Assembly: GCA_032164245.1 (NCBI GenBank)
Contig: JAVMKO010000006.1
Span: 5,409,001-5,473,000, forward strand
Direction of reading: 5' to 3'
Source: Sternotherus odoratus
Lineage: Eukaryota; Chordata; Testudines; Kinosternidae
Length of the DNA stretch: 64,000 bases
Made by a program: the position numbers and the translations under genes. The notes below the pieces were generated by a model, which had not been told where the DNA came from, ran no database searches, and saw nothing but the letters and a program-made list of their open reading frames with translations. Shown here one piece after another: positions 29,801-36,399 of the stretch. Numbering within the stretch: position 1 is the stretch's first letter; each line of letters opens with the position of its first letter.

Positions 29801-30926
29801 CGGGGTGGGGGGTGCAGCGGGGTAAGTGCCTGCGGGGGGGGCAGTGGGGGATGGGGGTGCACAGGAGACGGGGCGGGGTTAAGTGCCTGCGGGGGGGGGG
29901 GGGGCGGATGGGGGTGCACAGGAGACGGGGCGGGGGTAAGTGCCTGCGGGGGGGGGCGGATGGGGGTGCACAGGAGACGGGGCGGGGTTAAGTGCCTGCG
30001 GGGGGGGCAGTGGAGGATGGGGGCGCACAGGGGATGCGGGCGGGGTGGGGGGTGCAGCGGGGTAAGTGCCTGCGGGGGGGGCAGTGGGGGATGGGGGTGC
30101 ACAGGAGACGGGGCGGGGTTAAGTGCCTGCGGGGGGGGGGGGGGGCGGATGGGGGTGCACAGGAGACGGGGCGGGGTTAAGTGCCTGCGGGGGGGGGGCA
30201 GTGGGGGATGGGGGCGCACAGGGGATGCGGGCGGGGTGGGGGGTGCAGCGGGGTAAGTGCCTGCGGGGGGGCAGTGGGGGATGGGGGCGCACAGGGGATG
30301 CGGGCGGGGTGGGGGGTGCAGCGGGGTAAGTGCCTGCGGGGGGGGCAGTGGGGGATGGGGGCGCACAGGGGATGCGGGCGGGGTGGGGGGTGCAGCGGGG
30401 TAAGTGCCTGCGGGGGGGGCAGTGGGGGATGGGGGCGCACAGGGGATGGGGGCGCACAGGGGATGCGGGCGGGGTGGGGGTGCAGCGGGGGTAAGTGCCT
30501 GCGGGGGGGGGGCAGTGGGGGATGGGGGCGCACAGGGGATGCGGGCGGGGTGGGGGGTGCAGCGGGGTAAGTGCCTGCGGGGGGGGCAGTGGGGGATGGG
30601 GGCGCACAGGGGATGCGGGCGGGGTGGGGGGTGCAGCGGGGTAAGTGCCTGCGGGGGGGGGCAGGGGAAGGTTGGGGGCGCACTGGGGACGCGGGCGGGG
30701 TGGGGGGTGCGGCGGGGTAAGTGCCTGCGGGGGGGGCAGGGGAAGGTTGGGGGCGCACAGGGGATGCGGGCGGGGTGGGGGGTGCAGCGGGGTAAGTGCC
30801 TGCGGGGCGGGAGGGGGGCCCGACCCGGTCCGCTCTGACCTTGCGCAGCGCGGGCACGAAGAGGCCCCGCCATCTGGGCCCGTTCTCCTCGCTGAAGAAC
30901 TCGTAGGGCTGCGGCGGCGGCTGCAT
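2736..30926 (-). CDS. SOS2: SOS2, son of sevenless homolog 2 (5' part: coding exons 1 and 2)
   Basis: SOS2 is a cytosolic guanine-nucleotide exchange factor that activates Ras after receptor tyrosine kinase signalling (known). Only the first 71 codons are in this window. Exon 1 (30926-30840) gives a protein start [20 protein letters not shown] that matches vertebrate SOS2. Exon 2 (2861-2736) continues [20 protein letters not shown] to QPRTVQDVE. Both belong to the N-terminal histone-fold region; the DH, PH, REM and Cdc25 domains lie beyond position 1. The two exons join in phase 0. Intron 1 (2862-30839) is about 28 kb and is where most repeats of the left half sit. The start [15 protein letters not shown] favours SOS2 over SOS1, as does the L2HGDH neighbour. 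Confidence 0.93.
3577..3898. mobile_element. Harbinger-like MITE, copy 1
   Basis: Terminal inverted repeats GGGCTGGTCTTCACTAC and GTAGTGAAGACCAGCCC are exact over 17 bp. They are flanked by the 3-bp duplication TAG (3574-3576 and 3899-3901). The inside is partly palindromic, with gctggagtcgacgggg and an imperfect hairpin around 3800-3840. A poly-C run of about 18 lies near the right end. The 3-bp duplication points to the PIF/Harbinger group. No coding capacity. Confidence 0.85.
4655..4790 (+). repeat. Interspersed reptilian repeat (agacaaggtgggtcaggtaat family), copy 1
   Basis: Contains the order aagGTGGGTCAGGTAATATG, ttttattggaccgacttctg, ttggtgagaaagagacgc and gagctacacagatctcttcc. Related sequence recurs at about 10128-10200 and inverted at about 41235-41372, so it is a dispersed family. 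I do not assign its class. Confidence 0.6.
4998..5022. repeat. (AT)n microsatellite
   Basis: About 22 bp of alternating AT followed by A/T-rich sequence. Confidence 0.85.
5030..6585. other. SOS2 intron 1, no gene recognised
   Basis: Unique-looking intron sequence. Short open frames here have no recognisable domain, and I see no splice-flanked conserved coding block. Confidence 0.5.
6594..7376. mobile_element. Non-autonomous hAT element (783 bp)
   Basis: The ends CAGGGGTGGGCAAACTTTTT and agTTTGCCCACCCTTG are inverted. They are flanked by the exact 8-bp duplication GACTAGAA (6586-6593 and 7377-7384). Next to the ends are GGCCCGAGGGCC and GGCCCGCGGGCC. The middle is GC-rich and made of diverged repeats around gggccccgcg and gcatgccgc. 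The long open frames across it are compositional and not transposase. Confidence 0.93.
7390..10120. other. SOS2 intron 1, no gene recognised
   Basis: AT-rich intron sequence. It holds a poly-A run near 8572-8593 and a short (TG)n at about 9355-9368. No conserved exon is seen. Confidence 0.5.
9474..9493. repeat. Poly-G tract
   Basis: An almost pure run of about 20 G, then ggaggg. It is a likely polymorphic or error-prone site. Confidence 0.85.
10128..10200 (+). repeat. Interspersed reptilian repeat, copy 2
   Basis: gtgggtgagataatatcttg then tattggaccaacttctgctg, ggtgagccacacaagctt. Same family as 4655-4790, truncated. Confidence 0.55.
10528..10752 (-). mobile_element. hAT-like MITE with gccgccgaa motif
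   Basis: Contains atgtccgccaaaatgccgcc, gaatagacaacttcggc and ggcggcatttctgtggg, as in the elements at 14231, 40343 and 43950. The right side (ggtctcacgcaccccacttt then gaagac) looks like an eroded hAT end. No target duplication was found. Confidence 0.5.
11137..11335 (-). mobile_element. Foldback SINE-like element, copy 1
   Basis: Two arms, 11150-11220 and 11221-11290, are near-perfect inverted copies of agtcctgtggcaccttaaag, actaactaaagtattgaagc and ataagct. The right end carries the head block agactaacacggctacctct, read on the minus strand. Only weak flanking repeats are seen. Confidence 0.8.
11760..12273. mobile_element. Non-autonomous hAT element (514 bp)
   Basis: The ends CAGGGGTCTCAAACTCAAAT and atgTTTGAGACCCCTG are inverted. 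The exact 8-bp duplication CATTAAAC lies at 11752-11759 and 12274-12281. An internal direct repeat of about 120 bp (around 11800 and 11890) contains gaggactagtgcactggc and gagggccgcacca. Confidence 0.93.
12390..13112 (+). mobile_element. Solo LTR of an endogenous retrovirus-like element (723 bp)
   Basis: Begins TGTGGCGGGGTCACCAC and ends GTGGTGACCCCGTTACA, which is TG...CA with inverted termini. It is flanked by the exact 5-bp duplication AAGGT (12385-12389 and 13113-13117). A TATA-like tataaagg lies at about 12552, which suggests plus orientation. No internal viral genes are present, so it is a recombined single LTR. Confidence 0.82.
13408..13485 (+). mobile_element. Foldback SINE fragment (one arm)
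   Basis: ggtaacaaagtcctgtggca, ccttaaagactaactataaa and the following gcataagctttcgtgggc match one arm of the foldback family; the other arm is missing. Confidence 0.65.
13830..14050 (-). mobile_element. Foldback SINE-like element, copy 2
   Basis: 221 bp flanked by the exact 13-bp direct repeat TGGGAGAGTGAGG (13817-13829 and 14051-14063). Arms of about 90 bp are inverted around a centre near gcaagcagtggccactgctt at 13913-13932. The head block (cagactaacacggctacc) is at the right, so it reads on the minus strand. Confidence 0.9.
14231..14502. mobile_element. hAT MITE (272 bp) with gccgccgaa motif
   Basis: The ends CAGCGGTTCTCAAACT and AGTTTGAGAAACGCTG are inverted over 16 bp. The inside holds tatgtccgccgaaaagccgc and gaggggtcgcgacc. 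No clear 8-bp duplication, perhaps eroded. Confidence 0.8.
14510..15755. other. SOS2 intron 1, no gene recognised
   Basis: Begins with a G-run near 14551-14572, then purine-rich and AT-rich intron sequence. No exon or known repeat was recognised. Confidence 0.5.
15760..16310. mobile_element. Harbinger-like MITE (551 bp)
   Basis: Starts GGGCAGGTCTACACTA and ends TAGTGTAGCTACAGCC. It is flanked by TAA on both sides (15757-15759 and 16311-16313), the 3-bp duplication typical of PIF/Harbinger. Internal short inverted blocks such as gtaggtcgac are present. No open frame of note. Confidence 0.75.
16755..19960 (-). mobile_element. CR1 LINE, long but decayed
   Basis: Read on the minus strand it runs from a 5' part near 19960 to a CR1 3' end near 16755 (ctgacccagtatggccattc). 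The endonuclease part is visible at 19786-19600 ([23 protein letters not shown]). Reverse transcriptase pieces follow: LDFQKAFD-like near 18190, [13 protein letters not shown] near 17925, [15 protein letters not shown] at 17872, then [12 protein letters not shown] near 17060. There are multiple frameshifts and stops. A tRNA-type SINE is inserted at 17155-17350. Confidence 0.85.
17155..17350 (-). mobile_element. tRNA-derived SINE inserted in CR1
   Basis: The minus strand carries a tRNA-like head (gagctcagtggtttgagcat, ggcctgctaaacccaggg, gttcagtcc-like B box) and a CR1-like tail (cagtcccctgcc region, ccttccagctctatgagat). It is nested within the CR1 reverse transcriptase region, so it is younger than that CR1. 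Confidence 0.75.
20190..20320. repeat. Short dispersed repeat fragment
   Basis: ctgaaagtcaatgagattag then gtacctaactcccacag resembles a common reptilian dispersed repeat. Class not assigned. Confidence 0.3.
20545..22210 (-). mobile_element. Older CR1 LINE fragment
   Basis: Minus-strand pieces of the CR1 reverse transcriptase C-terminal region: [20 protein letters not shown] then [15 protein letters not shown] (about 20940-21040), and [18 protein letters not shown] (about 20710-20765). The 3' end near 20560 reads ggtcccttcaggccttgga. A third frame piece at 21551-21754 lies beyond an insertion. More decayed than the CR1 at 16755-19960. Confidence 0.75.
21226..21530. mobile_element. Tigger/pogo-like MITE inserted in CR1
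   Basis: The left end CAGTCAAACCTCCATTTAAC continues as GGACT. The right end, read inward, is CAGTACAGTAACGATTTAAC then GGACT. The last 10 bp match exactly. A TA precedes the left end. The middle is GC-rich with imperfect repeats of gggagccggcagccagcccg. Confidence 0.65.
22888..23264 (+). mobile_element. Foldback SINE arm, split by a MITE
   Basis: ggtaacaaagagtcctgtgg then caccttaaa at 22889-22917 continues as aaagactaactaaagtattg at 23203 onward to cccacttcgtcgga. The second arm is absent. The split is the insertion of the Harbinger-like MITE at 22918-23202. Confidence 0.75.
22918..23202. mobile_element. Harbinger-like MITE, copy 2, nested
   Basis: The ends GGGCTGGTCTTCACT and AGTGAGAACAAGCCC are inverted. 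It is flanked by AAA on both sides, the split point of the host repeat cttaaagactaac. It is a close relative of 3577-3898, sharing gatcgatcttctggcgatcg-like and gctggagtcgacgggg blocks. Internal hairpin ttcagctacgtgattcacgt then agctgaa. Confidence 0.88.
23793..25166. mobile_element. Non-autonomous hAT element holding three tandem arrays (1374 bp)
   Basis: The ends CAGGGGTCTCCAAACT and AGTTTGGAGACCCCTG are inverted over 16 bp and exact. The exact 8-bp duplication CTCTAAGT lies at 23785-23792 and 25167-25174. Inside are a ~51-bp GC array (gcctggaagcgccgcgcgct) at 23880-24120, a ~60-bp G-rich array (gagagacctggctgggtggg) at 24240-24595, and a ~20-bp array (aacaggtgttcatgtgtagt) at 24598-25000. 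The right subterminal part is AT-rich. Confidence 0.93.
25175..26995. other. SOS2 intron 1, mostly unique
   Basis: Apart from a MIR-like fragment (26108-26245) and a short (TA)n(CA)n run near 26346-26368, I recognise nothing here. Confidence 0.5.
26108..26245 (+). repeat. MIR/L2-like reptilian repeat
   Basis: attatttgtatggtagtgct then ggaccccattgtgctaggca and ctacacaaact. The same family appears in inverted form at 60545-60672. Confidence 0.6.
27000..30805. repeat. G-rich minisatellite in SOS2 intron 1
   Basis: A tandem array of about 3.8 kb, G-rich on the plus strand. In the best-kept part (29.7-30.8 kb) the unit is about 73 bp and contains GGGTAAGTGCCTGCGG, then runs of G, GATGGGGGC and GCACAGGGGATGCGGGC. 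A shorter variant carries GGAGACGGGGCGGGGTTAAG. Units are nearly identical next to SOS2 exon 1 and grow more diverged towards 27 kb. Long stop-free proline-rich frames on the minus strand are by-products of the repeat. Many runs of three or more G make G-quadruplexes likely on the plus strand; SOS2 transcripts would be C-rich here. Confidence 0.92.
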
Positions 30927-31530
30927 GGCCCCGGCGGCGGCTCCTGCGCATGGGGGGCGGCGGGGCCCCGCTCGCCGCTCCGCGCCCGCCCGGCCCCGGC
31001 TCGCAGCGCGCGGCCCCGGCTAGCGCGCCCGGGGCCTGGGGCGGCGCCGCGCGGGCGGGACAGGCCGGCCTGGGCCCGGCGGCGGCCCCCGCGGTCCCTC
31101 GGCTCGGCCCGGCCGGCGCTGGCCGCTCCTCATGCGGGCCGCGCTCCGCAGGCCGCGCTAGGCGCTGCGCGCGCAGGGGGCGGCGCTGTCCCCCCGCCCG
31201 GCCCGCGCGCACATCCGGGGGGGGGAGGGGCGGGGCTCCAGGCCGGGGGCGGGACGCGCGGAGAGGTGGGGGGGGGAGGGGCGGTTCCCGGCCCCGCTGC
31301 CTCGGCCCGGCAGTTGCGCGACCTGGGCCGCGGCCGTCTCGCGCCGCACCTCCCTCAGGCGCGGCACTGCGCAGGCGCACGGCGCCGCCCCGCCTCAGAG
31401 TGACAACGGCGCCCCCTAGGGACCGCGCCGGGCAGCGCTGGGGCCGCAGAGAGACTCCTTCCCCGGCCGTGTCCGTAGAATCCAGCCCAGGCGCCTCTTC
31501 CCGGGGTTTAACCACGATCTCGTCCCCGGC
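30808..31530 (-). promoter_or_regulatory. CpG-island promoter and 5' leader of SOS2
   Basis: A CpG- and GC-rich block covers SOS2 exon 1 and about 600 bp upstream of it, with several GGGGCGGGG-type Sp1-like boxes at 31210-31285 and no clear TATA. It is the only such island in the left half of the window and directly precedes the SOS2 start codon. Confidence 0.75.
30840..30926 (-). CDS. SOS2: SOS2 coding exon 1
   Basis: 87 bp, 29 codons, [20 protein letters not shown] and ending VPALRK. The start has G at -3 and a GCC-rich leader. The donor is AAG|GTCAGA at 30839, with C rather than A or G at intron position +3, so it is somewhat off consensus. A G-rich minisatellite begins about 35 bp into the intron. 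Confidence 0.94.
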
Positions 31531-31735
31531 GTGTGGACATGGGCGGGGAGGGCTTTGATTAGCCACCGACCCACAGTACATCGTCCCCCCCCCGTCAATC
31601 AATGTCAGGATACAGCTCAGATACTAGATCCAAACGCTCCCCTCCTCACTCATGAAGAGTTACACAGAGAGGTCGTGCTAGGCAGCAAAGAGAGCAAGGA
31701 GTGGAGATTGCCCCTCCCTACGTGAGGATTTAGGG

Positions 31736-31957
31736 CAGTGGTTCCCAAACTTTAACAACCTGTGAACCCCTTTCACTAAAATGTCAAGTCTGGGGAACCC
31801 GCTCCTAAAAATGAAAATTGCCAGGGATTTTCTCCTTGACCTGAGAATAAATTCTAAAAGCAGTGATCTTGGAAAGATAAAATATGTTTTTATGACGTGC
31901 TTATTACACACTATTTATTCTTAATTATTATTTATCATTACAAGTATTTTTATTAAA
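31736..31957. mobile_element. hAT element fragment
   Basis: Starts CAGTGGTTCCCAAACTTTAA, a typical hAT end, followed by cctgtgaacccctttcac. Its other end was not found; a foldback SINE is inserted at 31971. Confidence 0.55.
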
Positions 31958-31970
31958 CTATGAAAACAAC

Positions 31971-32197
31971 GGAAGTGACAGAGTCCTGTGGCACCGTAAA
32001 GACTAACTGAAGTATTGAAGCATAAGCTTTCGTGGGCTAATACCCACTTCGTCGGATGCAAGTGTCCACTGCTTGCACCTGGCGAAGTGGGTATTAGCCC
32101 ACAAAAGCTTATGCTTCAATACTTTAGTTAGTCTTTACGGTGCCACAGGACTCTGTCACTTCTGCCATTCCAGACTAACACAGCTACCTCTCTGATT
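31971..32197 (-). mobile_element. Foldback SINE-like element, copy 3
   Basis: 227 bp flanked by the exact 13-bp direct repeat CTATGAAAACAAC (31958-31970 and 32198-32210). Inverted arms of about 85 bp meet near 32060-32075. The head block is at the right end (ccagactaacacagctacct). Confidence 0.92.
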
Positions 32198-32511
32198 CTA
32201 TGAAAACAACACCACTCTTCCAAGATCTCACTTTCATAGCCTGTATCACTTTGAATAAGCCAGTTATAAGACAAGGCTCCTAGGTTTCATCAAGGAGTAC
32301 CAGATGTGAAACAGCATGAAGGTATTTAAGGAACCAACTCAAAAAGTTCCTCCTTCACAAGCATTCGGGTCTTGAGCAGTCCTTGCAAACAACCCTCGTT
32401 ACAACCAAACTTACATTTGTTCTTCATAATAATTTAAAAAACAATACTAGCTGCCTAGTTAATTTAAAAAACAGCAAAAAATATCCTCCTCCCTTTCCAC
32501 TTCTTATAAGG

Positions 32512-34867
32512 CAGGGGTGTCAAACTCAATTGCACAGGGGGCCAAAACTCAAAACTCGCGGGCCGAACAGTATAACCATTTATTTAACAGACTAAATATT
32601 TATGTTTTTTAACCATTAATATGAACCAAAATACAGGATATCATTCCAAAATAAATACATTTCAACTTAAAATATTTTGCTCTTCATAAAAAAATATCCT
32701 GTCAATACAATACATTCAAAATTTGTACATGCTGGAATATTAAAAAATCTGAAAATATAAATAAAAAATTGAATTTAAAGCAAAAGTATAATCATAACAA
32801 ATCATAACATTCCATTTTCTTGTCCTATTTAGTCAGAGCCTGATACTTGGAGTCTTTTCTTTGCAACAAGTTCGTTTATGTTTGGGGTTAGGTTCTGTGT
32901 TGTGAAGATTCTCAGGATCGATTGCAGGTGTTCATCAGTGAGGCGACTCCTGTGTGACGTTTTGTTAATTTTCATCACAGAGAACAGCTGCTCGCACAGA
33001 TATGTGCTGCCAAACATGGACAGGATTCGAGCTGCATGTTGGCGGAGCTGCGGCATCGCTTCAGGAATGAAGCGAGTGAACTGTGCTGGCCCCGCAGTGT
33101 CGTACTTTGCCTTCAGTGTCCCGTTACATTGCAGTTCTATCAGCTCCATCTGCATTTCTACAGGTGCGGTTTCCACATCGACTGCAAATGGGTTGCGAAG
33201 CAGCTCGAAGTTACTTTTCTGTGCCTCAAAGTCACTGAAGCGCCGTGCGAACTCAGTGCGCAGCGCGCTGAGTTTTTCAGCAAAGGTGGCATTTGGGAAA
33301 ACTGTGGCACTTTCTTGGTTCCGTATTACTTGGCAACAGGGAAAGTGAGACAAGTTGCATTGGTGCATTTGTGTCTCCCATAAGCGCAGCTTCACTTGAA
33401 ATGCCTTCACTGCATCATGCATATCAGTTATGTGCTCCCGTCCCTGGAGTTGAAGGTTTAAAGCGCTAAGATGCGACGTTATGTCAGCCAGGAACGCCAA
33501 CTCACATTTCCACTTTTCATCCCGCAGAACTGTGCAGTCTTTCCCCTTACTGTCCATGAACTGGCAGATTTCCTCTCGCAGCTCAAAGTGTCTTTTGAGA
33601 ACTTTTCCCCGACTTAGCCACCGGACCTCCGTATGATATGGCATATCGCCAAACTCGCTATCTATTTCCCGCAGAAAAGACTGGAATTGGCGGTGATTTA
33701 AACCGTGGGCTCTGATAAAGTTGACGGTTTGTGTTACAGTGTTCATCACATGATCCATTTTTAGGACTTTAGCACTCAGAGATTCCTGGTGTATGATGCA
33801 GTGATACACTGTCAACTCACCGGCACAGTTCTCCTCCCGCATCTTTGAGCGCATCCTTCCCACCAGTCCATTTTTTTCACCACACATAGCAGGTGCGCCA
33901 TCTGTTGTAAGTCCAATGAGTTTTTCCCACGGCAGTTTCATGTCGGTTACACTTTGAAATACATTTCCAAAGATGTCTTCTCCTTTCGTTGTCCCGTGCA
34001 TCGATTTAATGTCCAGTATTTCCTCTGTTACGCACAAATTGGAATCCACACCACGGATAAATATCGCCAGCTGTGCAGTGTCAGTCGCGTCAGTAGTTTC
34101 ATCCACGGCAAGGGAGTATGCAACAAAATCTTTTGCTCTTTCAATCAACTGTGTTTTCAAATCAGTCGCCATCTCACAAACCCGATTAGCAACAGTGTTT
34201 CTGCTGAGGCTTACATTTGCAAACGCTCGCGTTTTATCTGGACAAAGGACGTCGCACACTTTCATCATACAATTCTTTACGAATTCCCCCTCGGTAAACG
34301 GCCGTCCTGATTTGGCGATCTCTTCGGCCACAATGAAACTTGCTTTCACAGCAGCTTCACTTTGTGATTTTGCTTTGGTGAAAAACGTCTGCTGGGATGT
34401 CAAATTCTTCTTCAACTCCTCTACCTTTTGTAGCTTCTGTCCTGCGCTCAGGTTTTTGAATTTTTTCTCATGTTTCGTCTCGTAGTGCCGTCTTAGGTTA
34501 TACTCCTTCATTACAGCGACATTACTCCCGCAAAGGGGAGACACTGGTTTACCTGCAATTTCAGTAAACATATACTCATTCTCCCACCGGCTTTGAAAGC
34601 CTCGGTTTTCAGAATCAATTTTTCTCTTGGCCATTGTTGGGGTCTAGCTTTGATTTGATATTAGCGTTGTATACATCAACAGACCGCAAACTTGAACCGC
34701 GGCTTGCCGTTGGCGGCAATTGCACTGCATCATGGGATTTGTAGTGTGTGTTATTGGGGCGTCATATCACAGGGCCATTAAAAACAGATATATAAAACGA
34801 TTTCGCGGGCCGGATATAATTGTATGGCGGGCCGGATGTGGCCCGCGGGCCTTGAGTTTGACACGTG
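32512..34867 (-). mobile_element. Complete autonomous hAT transposon (Buster type)
   Basis: 2356 bp flanked by an exact 8-bp duplication TTATAAGG (32504-32511 and 34868-34875). The ends are near-matching inverted repeats: CAGGGGTGTCAAACTCAA on the left and, reading inward from the right, CACGTGTCAAACTCAA. It carries one long uninterrupted transposase gene. The subterminal right end repeats GCGGGCCGGAT, a motif shared with the small hAT MITEs nearby. A TA-centred duplication is what is known for the Buster group of hAT elements. Confidence 0.93.
32829..34634 (-). CDS. hAT transposase, 601 aa, uninterrupted
   Basis: Cut-and-paste DNA transposase of the hAT superfamily, related to the Charlie/Buster source of host genes such as GTF2IRD2 and ZBED5. 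Residues about 30-60 form a BED-like zinc finger (LCGSNVAVMKEYNLRRHYET then KH), but the position where relatives have the first Cys is Ser. The RNase H-like core has a first catalytic Asp in LAVDETTDATD (about residue 178), a second in LTTDGAPAMCGEKNGLVGRM (about 244), and then YHCIIHQESL. The hAT C-terminal dimerisation motif is near 545-580 (YLCEQLFSVMKINKTSHRSR then LTDEHLQSILR). No stop or frameshift breaks the 601 codons. It has its own start and stop inside the terminal repeats and is probably not a host gene. Confidence 0.93.
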   Translation of the reverse strand: MAKRKIDSENRGFQSRWENEYMFTEIAGKPVSPLCGSNVAVMKEYNLRRHYETKHEKKFKNLSAGQKLQKVEELKKNLTSQQTFFTKAKSQSEAAVKASFIVAEEIAKSGRPFTEGEFVKNCMMKVCDVLCPDKTRAFANVSLSRNTVANRVCEMATDLKTQLIERAKDFVAYSLAVDETTDATDTAQLAIFIRGVDSNLCVTEEILDIKSMHGTTKGEDIFGNVFQSVTDMKLPWEKLIGLTTDGAPAMCGEKNGLVGRMRSKMREENCAGELTVYHCIIHQESLSAKVLKMDHVMNTVTQTVNFIRAHGLNHRQFQSFLREIDSEFGDMPYHTEVRWLSRGKVLKRHFELREEICQFMDSKGKDCTVLRDEKWKCELAFLADITSHLSALNLQLQGREHITDMHDAVKAFQVKLRLWETQMHQCNLSHFPCCQVIRNQESATVFPNATFAEKLSALRTEFARRFSDFEAQKSNFELLRNPFAVDVETAPVEMQMELIELQCNGTLKAKYDTAGPAQFTRFIPEAMPQLRQHAARILSMFGSTYLCEQLFSVMKINKTSHRSRLTDEHLQSILRIFTTQNLTPNINELVAKKRLQVSGSD

Positions 34868-35262
34868 TTATAAGGAGTCTTGAAGTTTAAATCTGCTCAA
34901 TGTGATAGACATGCTTGCTTTGATCTGCTTAGCTCTTCGAAGTAGAGGGGCTCCTGGCTGCTGGCCCCCTGCTGCCCAGGGGTTTTAGGGACAGCTTTGT
35001 GTGCCATTTGGGATTTATCCCAAGACCATCGGATGCCTGCCCCCAAGAACACCACAACCTCTGTTTGCAGCATCGCTGCAGTATGTTCACACCAGTGGCG
35101 GATTAGTGATTTTGCCGCCCATAGGCCCTGAAATAATTGCCACCCCCGGCCCCATATGAACTTGTTTTAGTTTTTTAACAAATTCGTTTGAACTAAAATG
35201 AATCTAAATATCATTAAAATAATTGAACATTTACATGTATTATCATAAATAAAATGACAAGT

Positions 35263-35370
35263 ACAGTGGACCCTCACTTGAACTCATGTCTTTATAGCAC
35301 AATTTTTCTTATAGCGCGGGACCAGGCATGCATGGATCCAAAATCCCACATTCAAGCAGGGGTTCAGTGT
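35263..35370. mobile_element. Tigger-like MITE fragment
   Basis: acagtggaccctcacttgaa then ctcatgtctttatagcac and ttatagcgcgggaccaggca resembles a pogo/Tigger end (CAGTGGACCCTC). No matching second end was found. Confidence 0.4.
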
Positions 35371-35528
35371 ATATCAAATATTTCTTTTTTATTTTATGTA
35401 GACGCAATAAAAGTGAGTATGCCTATACCTTTGAGTGGCAAAGATTAATTAATTTTGTATAATCCAGAGAAGTTGTTAGATCCTTTTAATTGTCAGGAGA
35501 GAAAGGGAGTTTAATTTTTCTTCACTGA

Positions 35529-35717
35529 GAATCAGAGAGGTAGCCATGTTAGTATGGAATAGTGGAAGTAACAAAGAGTCCTGTGGCACCTTAAAGACTA
35601 ACTAAAGTATTGAAGCATAAGCTTTCGTGGGCTAATACCCACTTCGTATTGCATCGTATTGCTTGCATCCGACGAAGTGGGTATTAGCCCACGAAAGCTT
35701 ATGCTTCAATACTTTAG
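35529..35717 (+). mobile_element. Foldback SINE-like element, copy 4
   Basis: 189 bp flanked by the exact 10-bp direct repeat TCTTCACTGA (35519-35528 and 35718-35727). Head gaatcagagaggtagccatg on the left, so plus orientation. The arms meet near 35650. The right arm stops short at caatactttag. Confidence 0.88.
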
Positions 35718-36046
35718 TCTTCACTGACATTAGCTCTCAAATAGTTTCTCACCTTTTTTAATGCCGAAAATGATCATTCCGCTGAACACTTTATAGCAGG
35801 TGTGCAAATGAACATTTGGAAGGCAATATCAATATTTGGATATACTGATGAATAGTTCAATTTTGAAGAAGGCTGCAATATCTTAGAATTGACTTTTCAT
35901 TTTCAGGAATTTTGACATCTTCCAAGTATGATCGAAAATGTAGACACTCATTCACGAATGATTCCTCTAAATCTCCTTGGTAGCATAGCTGTAATTTTTT
36001 AGCGTGAACTGTTATATCTGTTGTTGAAGTATTGGTAATGTTAGAT

Positions 36047-36393
36047 CAGGGGTGGGCAACCTACCCACCCTCTCTAACTCTAAAAGGGGGCCCCATGCTC
36101 CTGGGCCAGAGCATCGGGCCGAGCGCGGCAAGCAAGGAGCGGGGGTGGGGGCTTAGAGGGTGGGATCCCCAGGGGTGGTGTCTCGGCAGGGGGCAGTCAG
36201 GGAACAAAGAGTGGGGGTGGGTGGGTGGATGGGTCAGGAGTTCTGAGTGGGGCAGTCAGGGGGCCGGAAGTGAGTGGGAGTTGGATGGGGGTGGGGCCAG
36301 GCTGTATGGGGAGGCACAGCCTTCCCTACCCGGTCCTCCATACAATTTTGAACCCCAATGTGGCCCTCGGGCCAAAAGGTTTGCCCACCCTTG
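36047..36393. mobile_element. Non-autonomous hAT element (347 bp)
   Basis: The ends CAGGGGTGGGCAACCT and AGGTTTGCCCACCCTTG are inverted. Related to 6594-7376 by its right end (gaaccccaatgtggccctcg, ggccaaaaggtttgcccacc). The flanking 8-mers match at only four positions (TGTTAGAT and GTCTAGCT), so the duplication is eroded or absent. Confidence 0.75.
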
Positions 36394-36399
36394 GTCTAG

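Larger units (their letters stand above)
35093..36046 (-). mobile_element. Decayed ZMYM1-like hAT transposon relic
   Basis: Left end CAGTGGCGGATTAGTGATTT looks like a hAT terminus. On the minus strand 36040-35740 gives broken pieces such as LQLCYQGDLEESFVNECLHF then RSYLEDVKIPENE, resembling the C-terminal part of ZMYM1-type hAT proteins, with several stops. It is split by a foldback SINE (35529-35717), and its right end is lost at the hAT MITE at 36047. Confidence 0.5.

Noticed and set aside
29665..31602. 645-codon stop-free frame on the minus strand
   Set aside because: It runs through the minisatellite, out of frame with SOS2 exon 1, and through the CpG island; explained by base composition.
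33954..34485. Frames of 118-170 codons on the plus strand opposite the transposase
   Set aside because: Shadows of the 601-codon gene on the other strand.
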